A DNA stretch of 53,200 nucleotides, from positions 1,426 to 54,625 of the forward strand of contig NZ_SJPE01000017.1 in assembly GCF_004329815.1 (NCBI RefSeq), given 5' to 3'. Below, piece by piece: positions 25,746-33,637 of the stretch (position 1 is its first letter; every line of letters begins with the position of its first letter). A program made the translations under genes and the position numbers. Under the pieces are notes generated by a model. The model saw only the letters and a list, made by a program, of their open reading frames with translations, did no database searches and was not told the origin of the DNA. The stretch comes from Flavobacterium silvisoli (GTDB lineage Bacteria; Bacteroidota; Bacteroidia; Flavobacteriales; Flavobacteriaceae).

Positions 25746-25789
25746 TGCTAACAACCGTTTCTCGCAATTGCGAGTTTTGTGGTAAGTTC
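25746..25789. repeat. Second, left-half copy of the attC-like repeat
   Basis: TGCTAAC at 25746-25752 is followed by CGTTT, a small CTCGCAATTGCGAG palindrome and GTTTTGTGGTAAGTTC. This matches the left arm at 24914-24958, with GAGTTTTGTGGTAAGTTC almost identical. The right arm with GTTAGCA is missing. It begins 11 bases after hepT. Confidence 0.65.
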
Positions 25790-25862
25790 TCTTTTTGGTA
25801 TTACGCATCGGGTATACTCCTGTGACCGGATGCGGTGGTGCTTAGGTACTGTACTTTATTGA

Positions 25863-26037
25863 AAAATCACTTGAACTGACGGTTTTTTTGGTGTTGGGTT
25901 TTCGATACAATTTTTACTTCGTAAAAATCACTCAAACTGACGGGCTTATTGTTGATGGGTTTCAATACCATTTTTACTTTGTGAAAATCACTCAAACTGA
26001 CGGGGTTATTGTTGATATGATTGTTTGAACTGATGAG
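25863..26037. repeat. 60-61-bp tandem repeat, three copies plus a fragment
   Basis: Copies start at 25863, 25924 and 25984 with the core AAAATCACTCAAACTGACGG, followed by TTATTGTTGAT and a TTTTTACTT segment. A fourth fragment, TTGTTTGAACTGATGAG, lies at 26021. A minus-strand 66-codon frame reads through it, but the product is only the repeat and is not called as a gene. Confidence 0.85.
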
Positions 26038-26055
26038 CTTTGGGTGGCGGTTATT

Positions 26056-26086
26056 AAAAAAGGCCAACCTTTCGGTTAGCCTTTTT
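26056..26086 (-). terminator. Terminator of the BtuB-like gene
   Basis: On the minus strand AAAAAGGCTAACC-GAAA-GGTTGGCCTTTTTT forms a stem with one mismatch and a GAAA tetraloop, six bases after the stop of the receptor gene. Confidence 0.88.
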
Positions 26087-26091
26087 CTGAA

Positions 26092-28065
26092 TTACAAAAT
26101 GATGTTTAACCCAATTTTGAAATTTCTGCCTCGGGTGGAATACCCTATATTTTCGGTGAAGTCTTTGTTGAATATATTGGTAGCGGCTCCGAAAACCGTA
26201 AGTCGGTTTTTGATTAGTGTGTATTTTACCAAAGCGTTTAGGAGTTGGTATGAATCTAATTGGACCTGGCTGGTGCCGAAGGTATTGCCGTCAAAAAAGG
26301 CGTCGTTGCGCGCGTCAAAGTACTGGTAACTTACATTAAAAAAGGTTCGGGTTGTTGGTTGGTACTCTACTCCTGCGTTGACTTTGTGCTTAGGGATTAA
26401 TCGGTCTAAGGCTTTGTCGACTTGCGTGAAGGTGTAGTTTCCGCTGATTTTTAGTTTTGAAGTGAGGTTGATGATCAAATCGGTTTCCAGTCCTTTGGCT
26501 TTATTTTTTCCGTCGATATTGATGTAATAACCCTGAAAGTTGGTGCTGTCGTAGTAGAAATCGAAAGAGTTTTTTTGGTCGCGGTAGAACCCAACGGCAT
26601 TCAGTTTGATTTTCTTGTCTGCCAATTCGGTTTCAAAACCGGCTTCGATGGTGGTATTTTCCTCGGGGGTTAGCTTGGTGTTTCCGTACTCTGAATAGAG
26701 CTGGTACAAACTTGGCGTAATATAGGCGGTGCTGTATGAAGCCAACACTTTGAGAGGAAAGGCCGTAGGGAAGTTGAATGAGGGATTGATATTGAAAACG
26801 GTGTGGTTGCCATACTCGCTGTGGATGTTGAGACGCGAGCCTAAATTAAGATTGAGTCCAAAAGGAGCGTCGTAGACCAATGTGAGGTAAGGGTCAATCA
26901 TATTGAAACGCGTATCCTCGCGGTTGATGGTGCTGTAGGGAGTGTGGCTGGCCATGTCGTGAAACTGGAAATTGGTACCAGCCACAACAAAAAAGGTGTT
27001 GCTGAATTTGTACTTATTGAAGGCATCAACCACGGCGCTGCGGGACTCGTAGAGGGAATAATCGGTTCCGGAAGTGTAGGAATTGAACTCGCTGTAATCG
27101 CGTTTGATTTTGGTAAAGCCCGAATTGATGTTAAGCTCTCCTTTGTTGTACTTGTACTTAGGAGCGAAACCAAAGCGAAACTGCTCTGAAGCGGTCTTGT
27201 TTAAAGCCACATCATTAAAGCCGGTATTGTCAAAAGGCTGATCGTAGTTGTTGCTGATTTTGTCGTAGTTGCCAAAAAAATCGAGGGTGAGTTTACGGGT
27301 GGCGTTATACCCGAATTTGGTTAAGATGTTTTGTCTTGAGAAACTGTCGGGTTCGTAGTTTTCGCCGGCAATTTGAGACATCCCTTTGGTTTCAGTGCTG
27401 TTCAGACCGGCAAAGAAGTTAACCTTTTGGTATTGGCCGTTGACCGAAAACCCCTGATTGAAATCCTGACCGTTGTATTTGTGATTGTCGGCTGTGTTAT
27501 TAGAGCCTATATTAACATAAGCAGTGCCTTGAAGAGGTTGCTTGCCTGCTTTTTTGAGGGTGATGTTGATGACTCCGGTAGCGGCACCCGTACCGTACAG
27601 TGTACTGGCTGCTCCTTTCATAACCTCGATGCGCTCGATTTGTTCTACGGGAAGCAAACGCAAATCGTATTCTAAACTGATGCCGGAAGCATCGGTCACG
27701 GGAATACCATCAATAAGGATAAGTATCTGACGGTTTTTGCCTCCGCGGATGTAATAGCCGAGATTCTTACCGTTGGCAGACTGGTTGCCGTTAATTTCGA
27801 CCCCGGCTACCTGTGAGAGAACGTTGGCTAAATTTTGGCCGGCTTTGTTTTCGAGGTCTTTGGCCGTAATGACTTCGATAACTTTTCCTGATTTTTCTTT
27901 GCTTTGAGCAAACTTGGTATCAGAAATGACTACCTCATCTAAAATTTCAATTCCTGTAGCTTTGTCTACAAAATCATACTTTGGTTTAGAAGACTCTTTT
28001 ACCTGTGCATAGGCACAAGTACTCAGCATGGCGATGAATGCCGCTGCTTTGACTGTTTTTTTCAT
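26092..28065 (-). CDS. btuB: TonB-dependent receptor, probably cobalamin (BtuB-like)
   Basis: A 657-residue outer-membrane receptor. The signal peptide ends near residue 21. A TonB-box-like stretch lies near residue 45 (ILDEVVISDTKF). The plug domain occupies about 60-175 (VLSQVAGVEINGNQ, GGKNRQILILIDGIPV, IERIEVMKGAASTLYG). A 22-strand barrel ends in the aromatic/hydrophobic C-terminus. A cobalamin riboswitch lies directly upstream on the same strand, and an ABC importer of the B12/iron class lies next door, so cobalamin is the likely cargo. The receptor family is certain. Substrate assignment depends on the riboswitch. Confidence 0.88.
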   Translation of the reverse strand: MKKTVKAAAFIAMLSTCAYAQVKESSKPKYDFVDKATGIEILDEVVISDTKFAQSKEKSGKVIEVITAKDLENKAGQNLANVLSQVAGVEINGNQSANGKNLGYYIRGGKNRQILILIDGIPVTDASGISLEYDLRLLPVEQIERIEVMKGAASTLYGTGAATGVINITLKKAGKQPLQGTAYVNIGSNNTADNHKYNGQDFNQGFSVNGQYQKVNFFAGLNSTETKGMSQIAGENYEPDSFSRQNILTKFGYNATRKLTLDFFGNYDKISNNYDQPFDNTGFNDVALNKTASEQFRFGFAPKYKYNKGELNINSGFTKIKRDYSEFNSYTSGTDYSLYESRSAVVDAFNKYKFSNTFFVVAGTNFQFHDMASHTPYSTINREDTRFNMIDPYLTLVYDAPFGLNLNLGSRLNIHSEYGNHTVFNINPSFNFPTAFPLKVLASYSTAYITPSLYQLYSEYGNTKLTPEENTTIEAGFETELADKKIKLNAVGFYRDQKNSFDFYYDSTNFQGYYINIDGKNKAKGLETDLIINLTSKLKISGNYTFTQVDKALDRLIPKHKVNAGVEYQPTTRTFFNVSYQYFDARNDAFFDGNTFGTSQVQLDSYQLLNALVKYTLIKNRLTVFGAATNIFNKDFTENIGYSTRGRNFKIGLNIIL

Positions 28066-28159
28066 TTTTAGTTAAACACTAAATTTAATACTGCTGGGAG
28101 AAAAGCATAGAATTTACCCATACCCAAACCTTTTTTCCCGAAAGTTTGTTACTCTGATG

Positions 28160-28462
28160 AATTAGGCAGGTCTCCTGGCTTGCGTCTTGTTGTTTACCTT
28201 CCCATCCGGATTTGAGATTTTCAGATTAAGGATTTAAAAAAACCCAATTTCTGATTCTAAATACTTAAATTCCAAGACAGTGGTGTTGTAGTTAACAACA
28301 AGCTTGATAGCTTACAGTTGCGGGAACAGCTCAGGATTTTTGATTTTTGAATGTTGACTTTTGATTTCAGAACACTTCTGAAATCTTAAATCGTTACTCT
28401 TCAATCTTCAATCACCTGATTCCCTTTTAATGCGATTTTGAAAAACAGAAATCGCAACCTTA
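28160..28462 (-). promoter_or_regulatory. Cobalamin riboswitch upstream of the BtuB-like gene
   Basis: Read on the minus strand, the element starts with GGTTGCGATTT and AAAAGGGAATCAGGTG. It then has CTGTTCCCGCAACTGTAAGC, the B12 box ACCACTGTC, GGATGGGAAGG and finally AGCCAGGAGACCTGCC. These come in the order of the cobalamin aptamer. Two peripheral arms are long and AT-rich (around 28215-28265 and 28335-28410). About 95 bases separate it from the start codon. It should lower expression when cobalamin is plentiful. Confidence 0.95.
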
Positions 28463-28471
28463 ATTCGGGCG

Positions 28472-28501
28472 CAAATATAGAATAGAAAAATAAATAACCA
28501 A
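28472..28501 (-). promoter_or_regulatory. Promoter of the riboswitch-btuB transcript
   Basis: On the minus strand TTG (28501-28499), exactly 19 bases, then TATATTTG (28479-28472). This is a full match to the Bacteroidota consensus, and the riboswitch starts about ten bases downstream. Confidence 0.85.
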
Positions 28502-28506
28502 TAGCT

Positions 28507-28534
28507 TTGAATCTGAAACTTTTTCTTATATTTA
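28507..28534 (+). promoter_or_regulatory. Divergent promoter candidate for the T9SS protein gene
   Basis: TTG at 28507-28509, a 17-base spacer and TATATTTA at 28527-28534 (7 of 8 consensus positions). It is back-to-back with the btuB promoter. Confidence 0.45.
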
Positions 28535-28556
28535 TACTATCTTAAAATAGATTTTT

Positions 28557-29402
28557 ATGAAAAAATTAATCCTCACTTTCATAATTTTAATGTGTTCTCA
28601 TTCCTATGCTACTCGTGTACAAATTGATTTTGCAGACAATTTTTACATTGGTGTATCGGGTCAAAACATCATGTATCCACAAGAAGGAACTGCAACTAGT
28701 AATGCTGAAATAAATGAAATTTTTTCCAATCACGGTATAAGTCATTGTGCTGAAAGCTATAGAAATCACAGTATAATATTTGCAGATTATATTGGTACAA
28801 ATCTGGTCGGTTTTACCAATGACCTTTTAGCGAATGCTAATGTCACACGAGTAAGAAATTGCTATAGTGATCCAAATATAGGAGGGTATTCCTATGCGGA
28901 CACCTTAGGAATTATGCTTTTAACTGCTACCGACGGAAATCCAACGGGGGTTAATGGAAATATTATAGTTACCAACAATGCTTCACTTAATGCACTATTC
29001 CAAACCTATCAGGTGACAGCAATGACACTATCTATTCCTAACTCTGTGTATTATGAAATTTACTTTGAGGGGGATATTACCGGTTTGAAAGAAGCGTTAG
29101 ACGGACTTGATTTGGTTATAAACAGTACTTGGCAGGTTTGGGTTCCTATGTTGAGCAATCCTGATTTTAGCGCTGTCAATACGCTTATTTACCCCAATCC
29201 TTTTTCAACGACTTTCAACATCGAAACCGAACAGTCGATTAAGCAATTCAACATTATTGACGTGACCGGAAAAAAAGTAGTAAATACCTTTTCAAAAAAT
29301 GAATTTGATACACAAACATCGCAATTGAGTTCGGGCATGTATATCCTAAACCTTCAATTTGAAAACGGTCAAACTGTTAATCATAAATTAGTCAAAAAAT
29401 AA
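28557..29402 (+). CDS. Secreted protein with T9SS type A sorting domain, unknown function
   Basis: 281 residues with a signal peptide ending near residue 18. The central domain of about 180 residues is not recognised. Two cysteines (SHCAES, VRNCYSD) could form a disulfide. The C-terminal 75 residues are a classical type IX sorting domain (YPNPFSTTFNIE, then VTGKKVVN, LSSGMYILNLQF, KLVKK). It is therefore secreted or attached to the surface. It lies between the divergent BtuB-like gene and the BtuF-like gene, so an accessory role in B12 capture is possible but unproven. Confidence 0.8.
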   Translation: MKKLILTFIILMCSHSYATRVQIDFADNFYIGVSGQNIMYPQEGTATSNAEINEIFSNHGISHCAESYRNHSIIFADYIGTNLVGFTNDLLANANVTRVRNCYSDPNIGGYSYADTLGIMLLTATDGNPTGVNGNIIVTNNASLNALFQTYQVTAMTLSIPNSVYYEIYFEGDITGLKEALDGLDLVINSTWQVWVPMLSNPDFSAVNTLIYPNPFSTTFNIETEQSIKQFNIIDVTGKKVVNTFSKNEFDTQTSQLSSGMYILNLQFENGQTVNHKLVKK

Positions 29403-29428
29403 AAATTTATTTTTTCTGTGTTTCGCTT

Positions 29429-29436
29429 TACCTTTG
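29429..29436 (+). promoter_or_regulatory. -7 box candidate before the BtuF-like gene
   Basis: TACCTTTG matches TAnnTTTG exactly and lies 13 bases before the ATG at 29450. There is no TTG at the usual distance, so the promoter is tentative. Confidence 0.35.
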
Positions 29437-29449
29437 CCCCACATGCAAA

Positions 29450-30595
29450 ATGGTATCTATGAAATATTGCCCATCACAACTTTTACTATCATTTTTTTTA
29501 ATTTCTTTTTTGGGTTGCAAAACCGAAACAAAACCGGAAATAGCCTTTCCTGTAAAAAATGAAATCGTCTACGCCAAAGGGTTTTCCATTAAAAACTATA
29601 GTGGGTATTCCATTATAACCGTAAAAAATCCGTGGCCAAAAGCAACCAAAACCTATACGTACATCCTCAAAGAAAAAAACGGAATCGTTCCTGACAGTTT
29701 GAAACAAAACGTTACGATTGCTGTTCCGATAAAGACTATCGTAGTTACCTCAACCACGCATATTCCTTCGTTGGAAATGCTAGACGAAGTGAACTCACTG
29801 GTAGGTTTTCCGCATACGGATTATATTTCTTCGGAAAAAGTAAGGGCCCGAATTGAAGCCGGAAAAGTCAAAGAACTGGGCATGAACCAAAACCTCAACA
29901 CGGAAGTTTTGCTTGATTTACAACCCAATATCATCATTGGTTATGGCATTGACAACAACAATCCTACGCTGGACAATTTGGAAAAAAGCGGGTTAAAAGT
30001 AATGCTGAACGGCGATTGGAATGAAGAAACCCCATTGGGCAAAGCTGAGTGGATTAAGTTTTTCGGAGCTTTATACGGCAAGCAAAAACAGGCCAACACC
30101 TTGTTTTCAAAAATTGAAAAAGACTATTTAAAGACGATTGAAATAGCGAAAAATGCTGCCACTACGCCAACCATTTTAGCCGGTGATATGTTTGAAGACC
30201 GATGGTATTTGCCGAAAGGGAGCAGTTGGGGAAGCTTGTTGCTGAAAGAAGCTAATTCAAATTATCTGTGGCAGGAAACCACCGGTACCGGTAGTTTGTC
30301 GTTGTCGTTTGAAACTGTTTTTGAAAAAGCTAAAGATGCAGATGTGTGGTTTACCTCGGGTCAGTTTTCTTCGTTAAAAGAAATGACGGATAAGAATCCG
30401 CATTATGCCCAATTTAAAGCTTTTGGGAATAAAAATGTGTATTCGTTCAATGCAAGAAAGGGCAAAACAGGCGGTATTTTGTATTATGAATTGGCACCAA
30501 ACCGTCCGGATATAGTGTTGAAAGACATTGTTAAAATTCTGCATCCTGAGTTGTTGCCCAGTTACAAACCTTTTTTCTTTGAAAAATTACGCTAG
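29450..30595 (+). CDS. btuF: ABC transporter substrate-binding lipoprotein (BtuF-like)
   Basis: 381 residues with lipobox ISFLGC (Cys about 23). The class III helical-backbone binding fold is visible from about residue 95 (IVVTSTTHIPSLEMLDEVNSLVG) to the end. Periplasmic proteins of this class bind iron chelates or cobalamin. The adjoining permease and ATPase, and the B12 riboswitch nearby, favour cobalamin. The permease gene starts directly after its stop. An iron-siderophore ligand is the alternative. Confidence 0.8.
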   Translation: MVSMKYCPSQLLLSFFLISFLGCKTETKPEIAFPVKNEIVYAKGFSIKNYSGYSIITVKNPWPKATKTYTYILKEKNGIVPDSLKQNVTIAVPIKTIVVTSTTHIPSLEMLDEVNSLVGFPHTDYISSEKVRARIEAGKVKELGMNQNLNTEVLLDLQPNIIIGYGIDNNNPTLDNLEKSGLKVMLNGDWNEETPLGKAEWIKFFGALYGKQKQANTLFSKIEKDYLKTIEIAKNAATTPTILAGDMFEDRWYLPKGSSWGSLLLKEANSNYLWQETTGTGSLSLSFETVFEKAKDADVWFTSGQFSSLKEMTDKNPHYAQFKAFGNKNVYSFNARKGKTGGILYYELAPNRPDIVLKDIVKILHPELLPSYKPFFFEKLR

Positions 30596-31624
30596 TTGAA
30601 AAACCAAAACCGAAATACCTTTCTTTTTGCCCTGCTGTCATTCACTTTGTTGGCCGCTATGCTGTTGAATATTGCCGAAGGACAGGTTGCCATACCCATT
30701 AAAGAAGTTTTTAAAAGTTTGTTTGGAGGACAGGCTTCAAAAGACACCTGGGAATACATCATCGTAAATTTCAGATTACCCAAAGCTATTACCGCCATAT
30801 TAGTAGGTATAGGCCTATCGGTAAGCGGGTTGTTGATGCAGACGCTTTTCAGGAATCCGCTGGCCGGCCCTTATGTGTTGGGACTGAGTTCGGGTTCGAG
30901 TTTGGGAGTGGCCTTTGTGATTTTGGGAGCGGGTATGTTGCCGGCGGTTTTTTCGCAATTTATGTTGTCGTCGTATGGTATTATATTGGCTTCGTGCTTG
31001 GGAAGTTTATTGGTTTTACTACTGATTTTGATTGTATCACAACGGTTGCGCGATACTATGTCGATATTGATTGTAGGGTTGATGTTCAGCAGTTTTACCG
31101 GAGCTATTGTAAGTGTGTTTACTTATTTCAGTTCGGCCGAACAATTGCAGAAATATACCTTTTGGTCGATGGGTAGCATTGGTAATTTATCGTGGCAAAA
31201 CATTGTTATACTGACCATCTGTGTTATTGTTGGATTGCTAATAAGTGTGGCATCGTTAAAACCTTTGGATGCTTTGTTGCTGGGAGAAAATTATGCTAAA
31301 AGCATGGGATTGAACCTGCAACGGACCAGGTATATCATTATTTTGGCCACCAGTATTTTGGCCGGGAGCATCACTGCTTTTGCCGGTCCGATAGCGTTTG
31401 TGGGATTGGCGGTTCCGCATTTGGCCAAATTGTTATTCCACACGAGTAATCACAAGATTTTGTTTTTCGGTACAGTAATCCAAGGGGCAATTATCATGCT
31501 TTTTTGCGACACGGTAGCGCAAATGCCGGGTTTTGATTTTACTTTGCCTATCAATGCCATTACTTCAATCATAGGGGCACCGGTGGTGATTTGGTTAATT
31601 GTTAAAAAGAAAAGTATTCAGTAA
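30596..31624 (+). CDS. btuC: ABC transporter permease, FecCD/BtuC family
   Basis: 342 residues with about ten membrane segments and the FecCD signature (GAGMLP..., and AGSITAFAGPIAFVGLAVPHLAKLL at about 250-275, which contacts the ATPase). The start is TTG at 30596, right after the btuF stop. No ATG lies before the first membrane segment, and the next in-frame ATG would remove it. It moves the substrate across the inner membrane. Confidence 0.87.
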   Translation: MKNQNRNTFLFALLSFTLLAAMLLNIAEGQVAIPIKEVFKSLFGGQASKDTWEYIIVNFRLPKAITAILVGIGLSVSGLLMQTLFRNPLAGPYVLGLSSGSSLGVAFVILGAGMLPAVFSQFMLSSYGIILASCLGSLLVLLLILIVSQRLRDTMSILIVGLMFSSFTGAIVSVFTYFSSAEQLQKYTFWSMGSIGNLSWQNIVILTICVIVGLLISVASLKPLDALLLGENYAKSMGLNLQRTRYIIILATSILAGSITAFAGPIAFVGLAVPHLAKLLFHTSNHKILFFGTVIQGAIIMLFCDTVAQMPGFDFTLPINAITSIIGAPVVIWLIVKKKSIQ

Positions 31625-31628
31625 AAGA

Positions 31629-32414
31629 ATGAGTCTTCACACCAACATACTTCAAACTTCAAATTTAACCATAGGCTATACGTCTAAGAAGGGTAAAAAT
31701 ACCATTGCTGAACATTTGAATTTAAAATTAGAGCAAGGACAATTGGTTTCACTGGTGGGCGGAAACGGCATCGGGAAATCGACATTACTTCGAACCTTGA
31801 CCGGCATACAGAAACCTCTGGCCGGCAAAGTGATGCTAAACGAAAAAGAAATCCATTCGTATGAAGCTACAGATCTGGCTCAAAATTTAAGTTTGGTTTT
31901 GACCGAAAAACTTCCTCCGAGCAACCTGACTGTTTTTGAGCTGATTGCTTTGGGCAGACAGCCTTATACAAATTGGTTGGGAAAACTTTCGGGCATTGAT
32001 TATGAAAAAATAACCCAAGCCGTTGAACTGACGCATATTGAACATTTGCTCAACAAAAAGCATCACGAAATAAGCGACGGACAACTTCAAATTGTACTGA
32101 TAGCAAGAGCTTTGGCACAAGACACACCTCTGATTATATTGGATGAACCGACAACGCATTTGGATTTGTTGCACAAGGTTTCGGTGTTTAAGCTTCTGAA
32201 AAAACTATCGCTGGAAACCAGAAAATGCATTTTATTTTCGACTCACGATATTGACTTGGCGATACAACTCTCCGACGAAATGATAGTGATGACCGAGGCC
32301 TCAGTGGTTCAGGACCAACCGTGTAATTTAATTTCGAAGGGAGTTTTCAATACTCTTTTCAAAGATGCCTCAATTGTTTTTGATGGTGAGAAAGGGAGGT
32401 TTGTTGTTAATTAA
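31629..32414 (+). CDS. btuD: ABC transporter ATP-binding protein (BtuD-like)
   Basis: 261 residues from the ATG at 31629, four bases after the permease stop. The frame opens at 31599 inside the permease gene. Walker A is GGNGIGKST, the signature loop is the variant SDGQ (HEISDGQLQIVLIARAL) instead of SGGQ, and Walker B is LIILDEPTTHLDL followed by the H-loop STHD. It powers the BtuF/C-like importer and completes the uptake operon. Confidence 0.87.
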   Translation: MSLHTNILQTSNLTIGYTSKKGKNTIAEHLNLKLEQGQLVSLVGGNGIGKSTLLRTLTGIQKPLAGKVMLNEKEIHSYEATDLAQNLSLVLTEKLPPSNLTVFELIALGRQPYTNWLGKLSGIDYEKITQAVELTHIEHLLNKKHHEISDGQLQIVLIARALAQDTPLIILDEPTTHLDLLHKVSVFKLLKKLSLETRKCILFSTHDIDLAIQLSDEMIVMTEASVVQDQPCNLISKGVFNTLFKDASIVFDGEKGRFVVN

Positions 32415-32421
32415 CAATTGC

Positions 32422-32874
32422 TTATTTGATTGATAATTGTCTTTTAGCTTCGCCTACCACAAACGCAACCGAATTCGCAATATTATAACTGCGAATCCGT
32501 TTTGACATTGGGATTGTTAAATGATTTTCGAATTGATCTAAAACTTCTTTGCTCAACCCTACGCTTTCTTTGCCAAAAACCAGCCAGTCTTCGTCCTGGA
32601 ATTCTGCTTCATAAATAGATTTTTCGGCATGAGAACTCATCAGAAATACTCTTGACTTATCGCTGATTTGAGCTATCCACTGTGCTACATTGTCGTATTC
32701 TTTCCAGTCGAGGTGTACCCAATAATCGAGTCCGGAACGCTTGAGATTTTTATCGGTAATTTCAAACCCATAGGGTTTTATGAGGTGCAATCTGTTTTCG
32801 GTGCCCACACACAAACGACCAATATTACCGGTATTGTTGGGGATTTCGGGTTCTACTAAAACGATGTTAAGCAT
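32422..32874 (-). CDS. trmL: tRNA (cytidine/uridine-34-2'-O)-methyltransferase
   Basis: A 150-residue SPOUT (trefoil-knot) methyltransferase. It has EPEIPNNTGNIGRLC at residues 8-22, LVFGKESVGLSKEVL near residue 98, and IPMSKRIRSYNIANSVAFVVGEAKRQL at the end. These are the three SPOUT motifs in TrmL order. It methylates the wobble nucleotide of some tRNA-Leu. It converges with the ABC operon with a seven-base gap. Confidence 0.93.
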   Translation of the reverse strand: MLNIVLVEPEIPNNTGNIGRLCVGTENRLHLIKPYGFEITDKNLKRSGLDYWVHLDWKEYDNVAQWIAQISDKSRVFLMSSHAEKSIYEAEFQDEDWLVFGKESVGLSKEVLDQFENHLTIPMSKRIRSYNIANSVAFVVGEAKRQLSIK

Positions 32875-32884
32875 TTTTAGGTGG

Positions 32885-32971
32885 TTGGATTATTAGATTA
32901 TTAGATTGTTGGATTATTAGATTGTTGGATTATTAGATTGTTGGATTATTAGATTGTTGGATTATTGGATT
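32885..32971. repeat. 16-bp AT-rich tandem repeat
   Basis: TTGGATTATTAGATTG is repeated about five times. The first copy has an extra eight-base ATTATTAG, and the last has one change. It fills the gap between rluE and trmL, two genes on the same strand. Confidence 0.92.
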
Positions 32972-32996
32972 GTAATATTTTTAGATTTCTGATTAT

Positions 32997-33578
32997 CTAA
33001 AAGCTAAGCGTATCAAAGTTGTCGACTTCAATTACTTGTCCGGCTTTGAGTTGCAAAGATAGAGTTCCTACCCGAATCCTGATGAGTCGAAGTGTTGGAA
33101 ATCCTACGGCAGCAGTCATTTTTCGCACTTGCCGAAATTTGCCTTCGGTTACAGTGACGGAAATCCAACTGGTGGGCCCGTGGCGTTCATTGCGGATTCT
33201 TCTCCCCTCACCTATATATTTCGGAAGCTCAGTAACAATATGGGCTTCGCATTTTTTGGTGGTATAACGAATGCCTTTGAAACCAATTTCGACACCTTGT
33301 TTTAATTGCTCTATTGCTTCCTGACTGATTAGCCCGTCAACCTGAGCGTAGTACTCTTTTTCGACTGTTTTGCTTCTTACCTTTTCGCTCATCATGCCAT
33401 CTGTAGTGAGCAGTAAGAGGCCTTCGGAGTCTTCGTCTAAACGGCCAATAGCCATCGTTCCCTTGGGAAAATTATAGAGTTCACCCAGCAACTTTTTATG
33501 TCGCTTTTTTTCGTAAACAAACTGACTTAAATAGCCGTGGGGTTTGTGAAGCAGGAAGTGGCGGTGCGTTTCTTTCAT
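32997..33578 (-). CDS. rluE: 23S rRNA pseudouridine synthase, RluE-type
   Basis: A 193-residue RsuA/RluE-family enzyme without an S4 domain, which is typical of RluE. The catalytic aspartate is in GRLDEDSEGLLLLT (about residues 44-57). The C-terminal part GKFRQVRKMTAAVGFPTLRLIRIRVG is a conserved RsuA-family motif. It converts a uridine of 23S rRNA (U2457 in E. coli) to pseudouridine. The site in this organism is inferred from family. Confidence 0.9.
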   Translation of the reverse strand: MKETHRHFLLHKPHGYLSQFVYEKKRHKKLLGELYNFPKGTMAIGRLDEDSEGLLLLTTDGMMSEKVRSKTVEKEYYAQVDGLISQEAIEQLKQGVEIGFKGIRYTTKKCEAHIVTELPKYIGEGRRIRNERHGPTSWISVTVTEGKFRQVRKMTAAVGFPTLRLIRIRVGTLSLQLKAGQVIEVDNFDTLSF

Positions 33579-33589
33579 TTAACAAAAAT

Positions 33590-33621
33590 AAAAAGACCAT
33601 CCAATCCGGACGGTCTTTTTT
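33590..33621 (-). terminator. Terminator after the DUF4476 gene
   Basis: AAGACC-TCC and GGA-GGTCTT pair around AATCC with one mismatch, and A/T runs lie on both sides. It lies 17 bases past the stop of the DUF4476 gene, just before the rluE start. Confidence 0.85.
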
Positions 33622-33637
33622 ATCAATATGACCTTAT

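Noticed and set aside
23613..25789. Insertion sequence or transposon carrying the defence genes
   Set aside because: No transposase frame, target-site duplication or terminal inverted repeats of IS type were found. Only the attC-like boxes recur.
25867..26067. Minus-strand frame of 66 codons over the 60-bp repeat
   Set aside because: It is composed only of the repeat and is followed by the btuB terminator. There is no evidence for translation.
32885..32971. CRISPR array
   Set aside because: Units are 16 bp and contiguous with no unique spacers, and there are no cas genes. The same reasoning excludes the 21-bp and 60-bp arrays.
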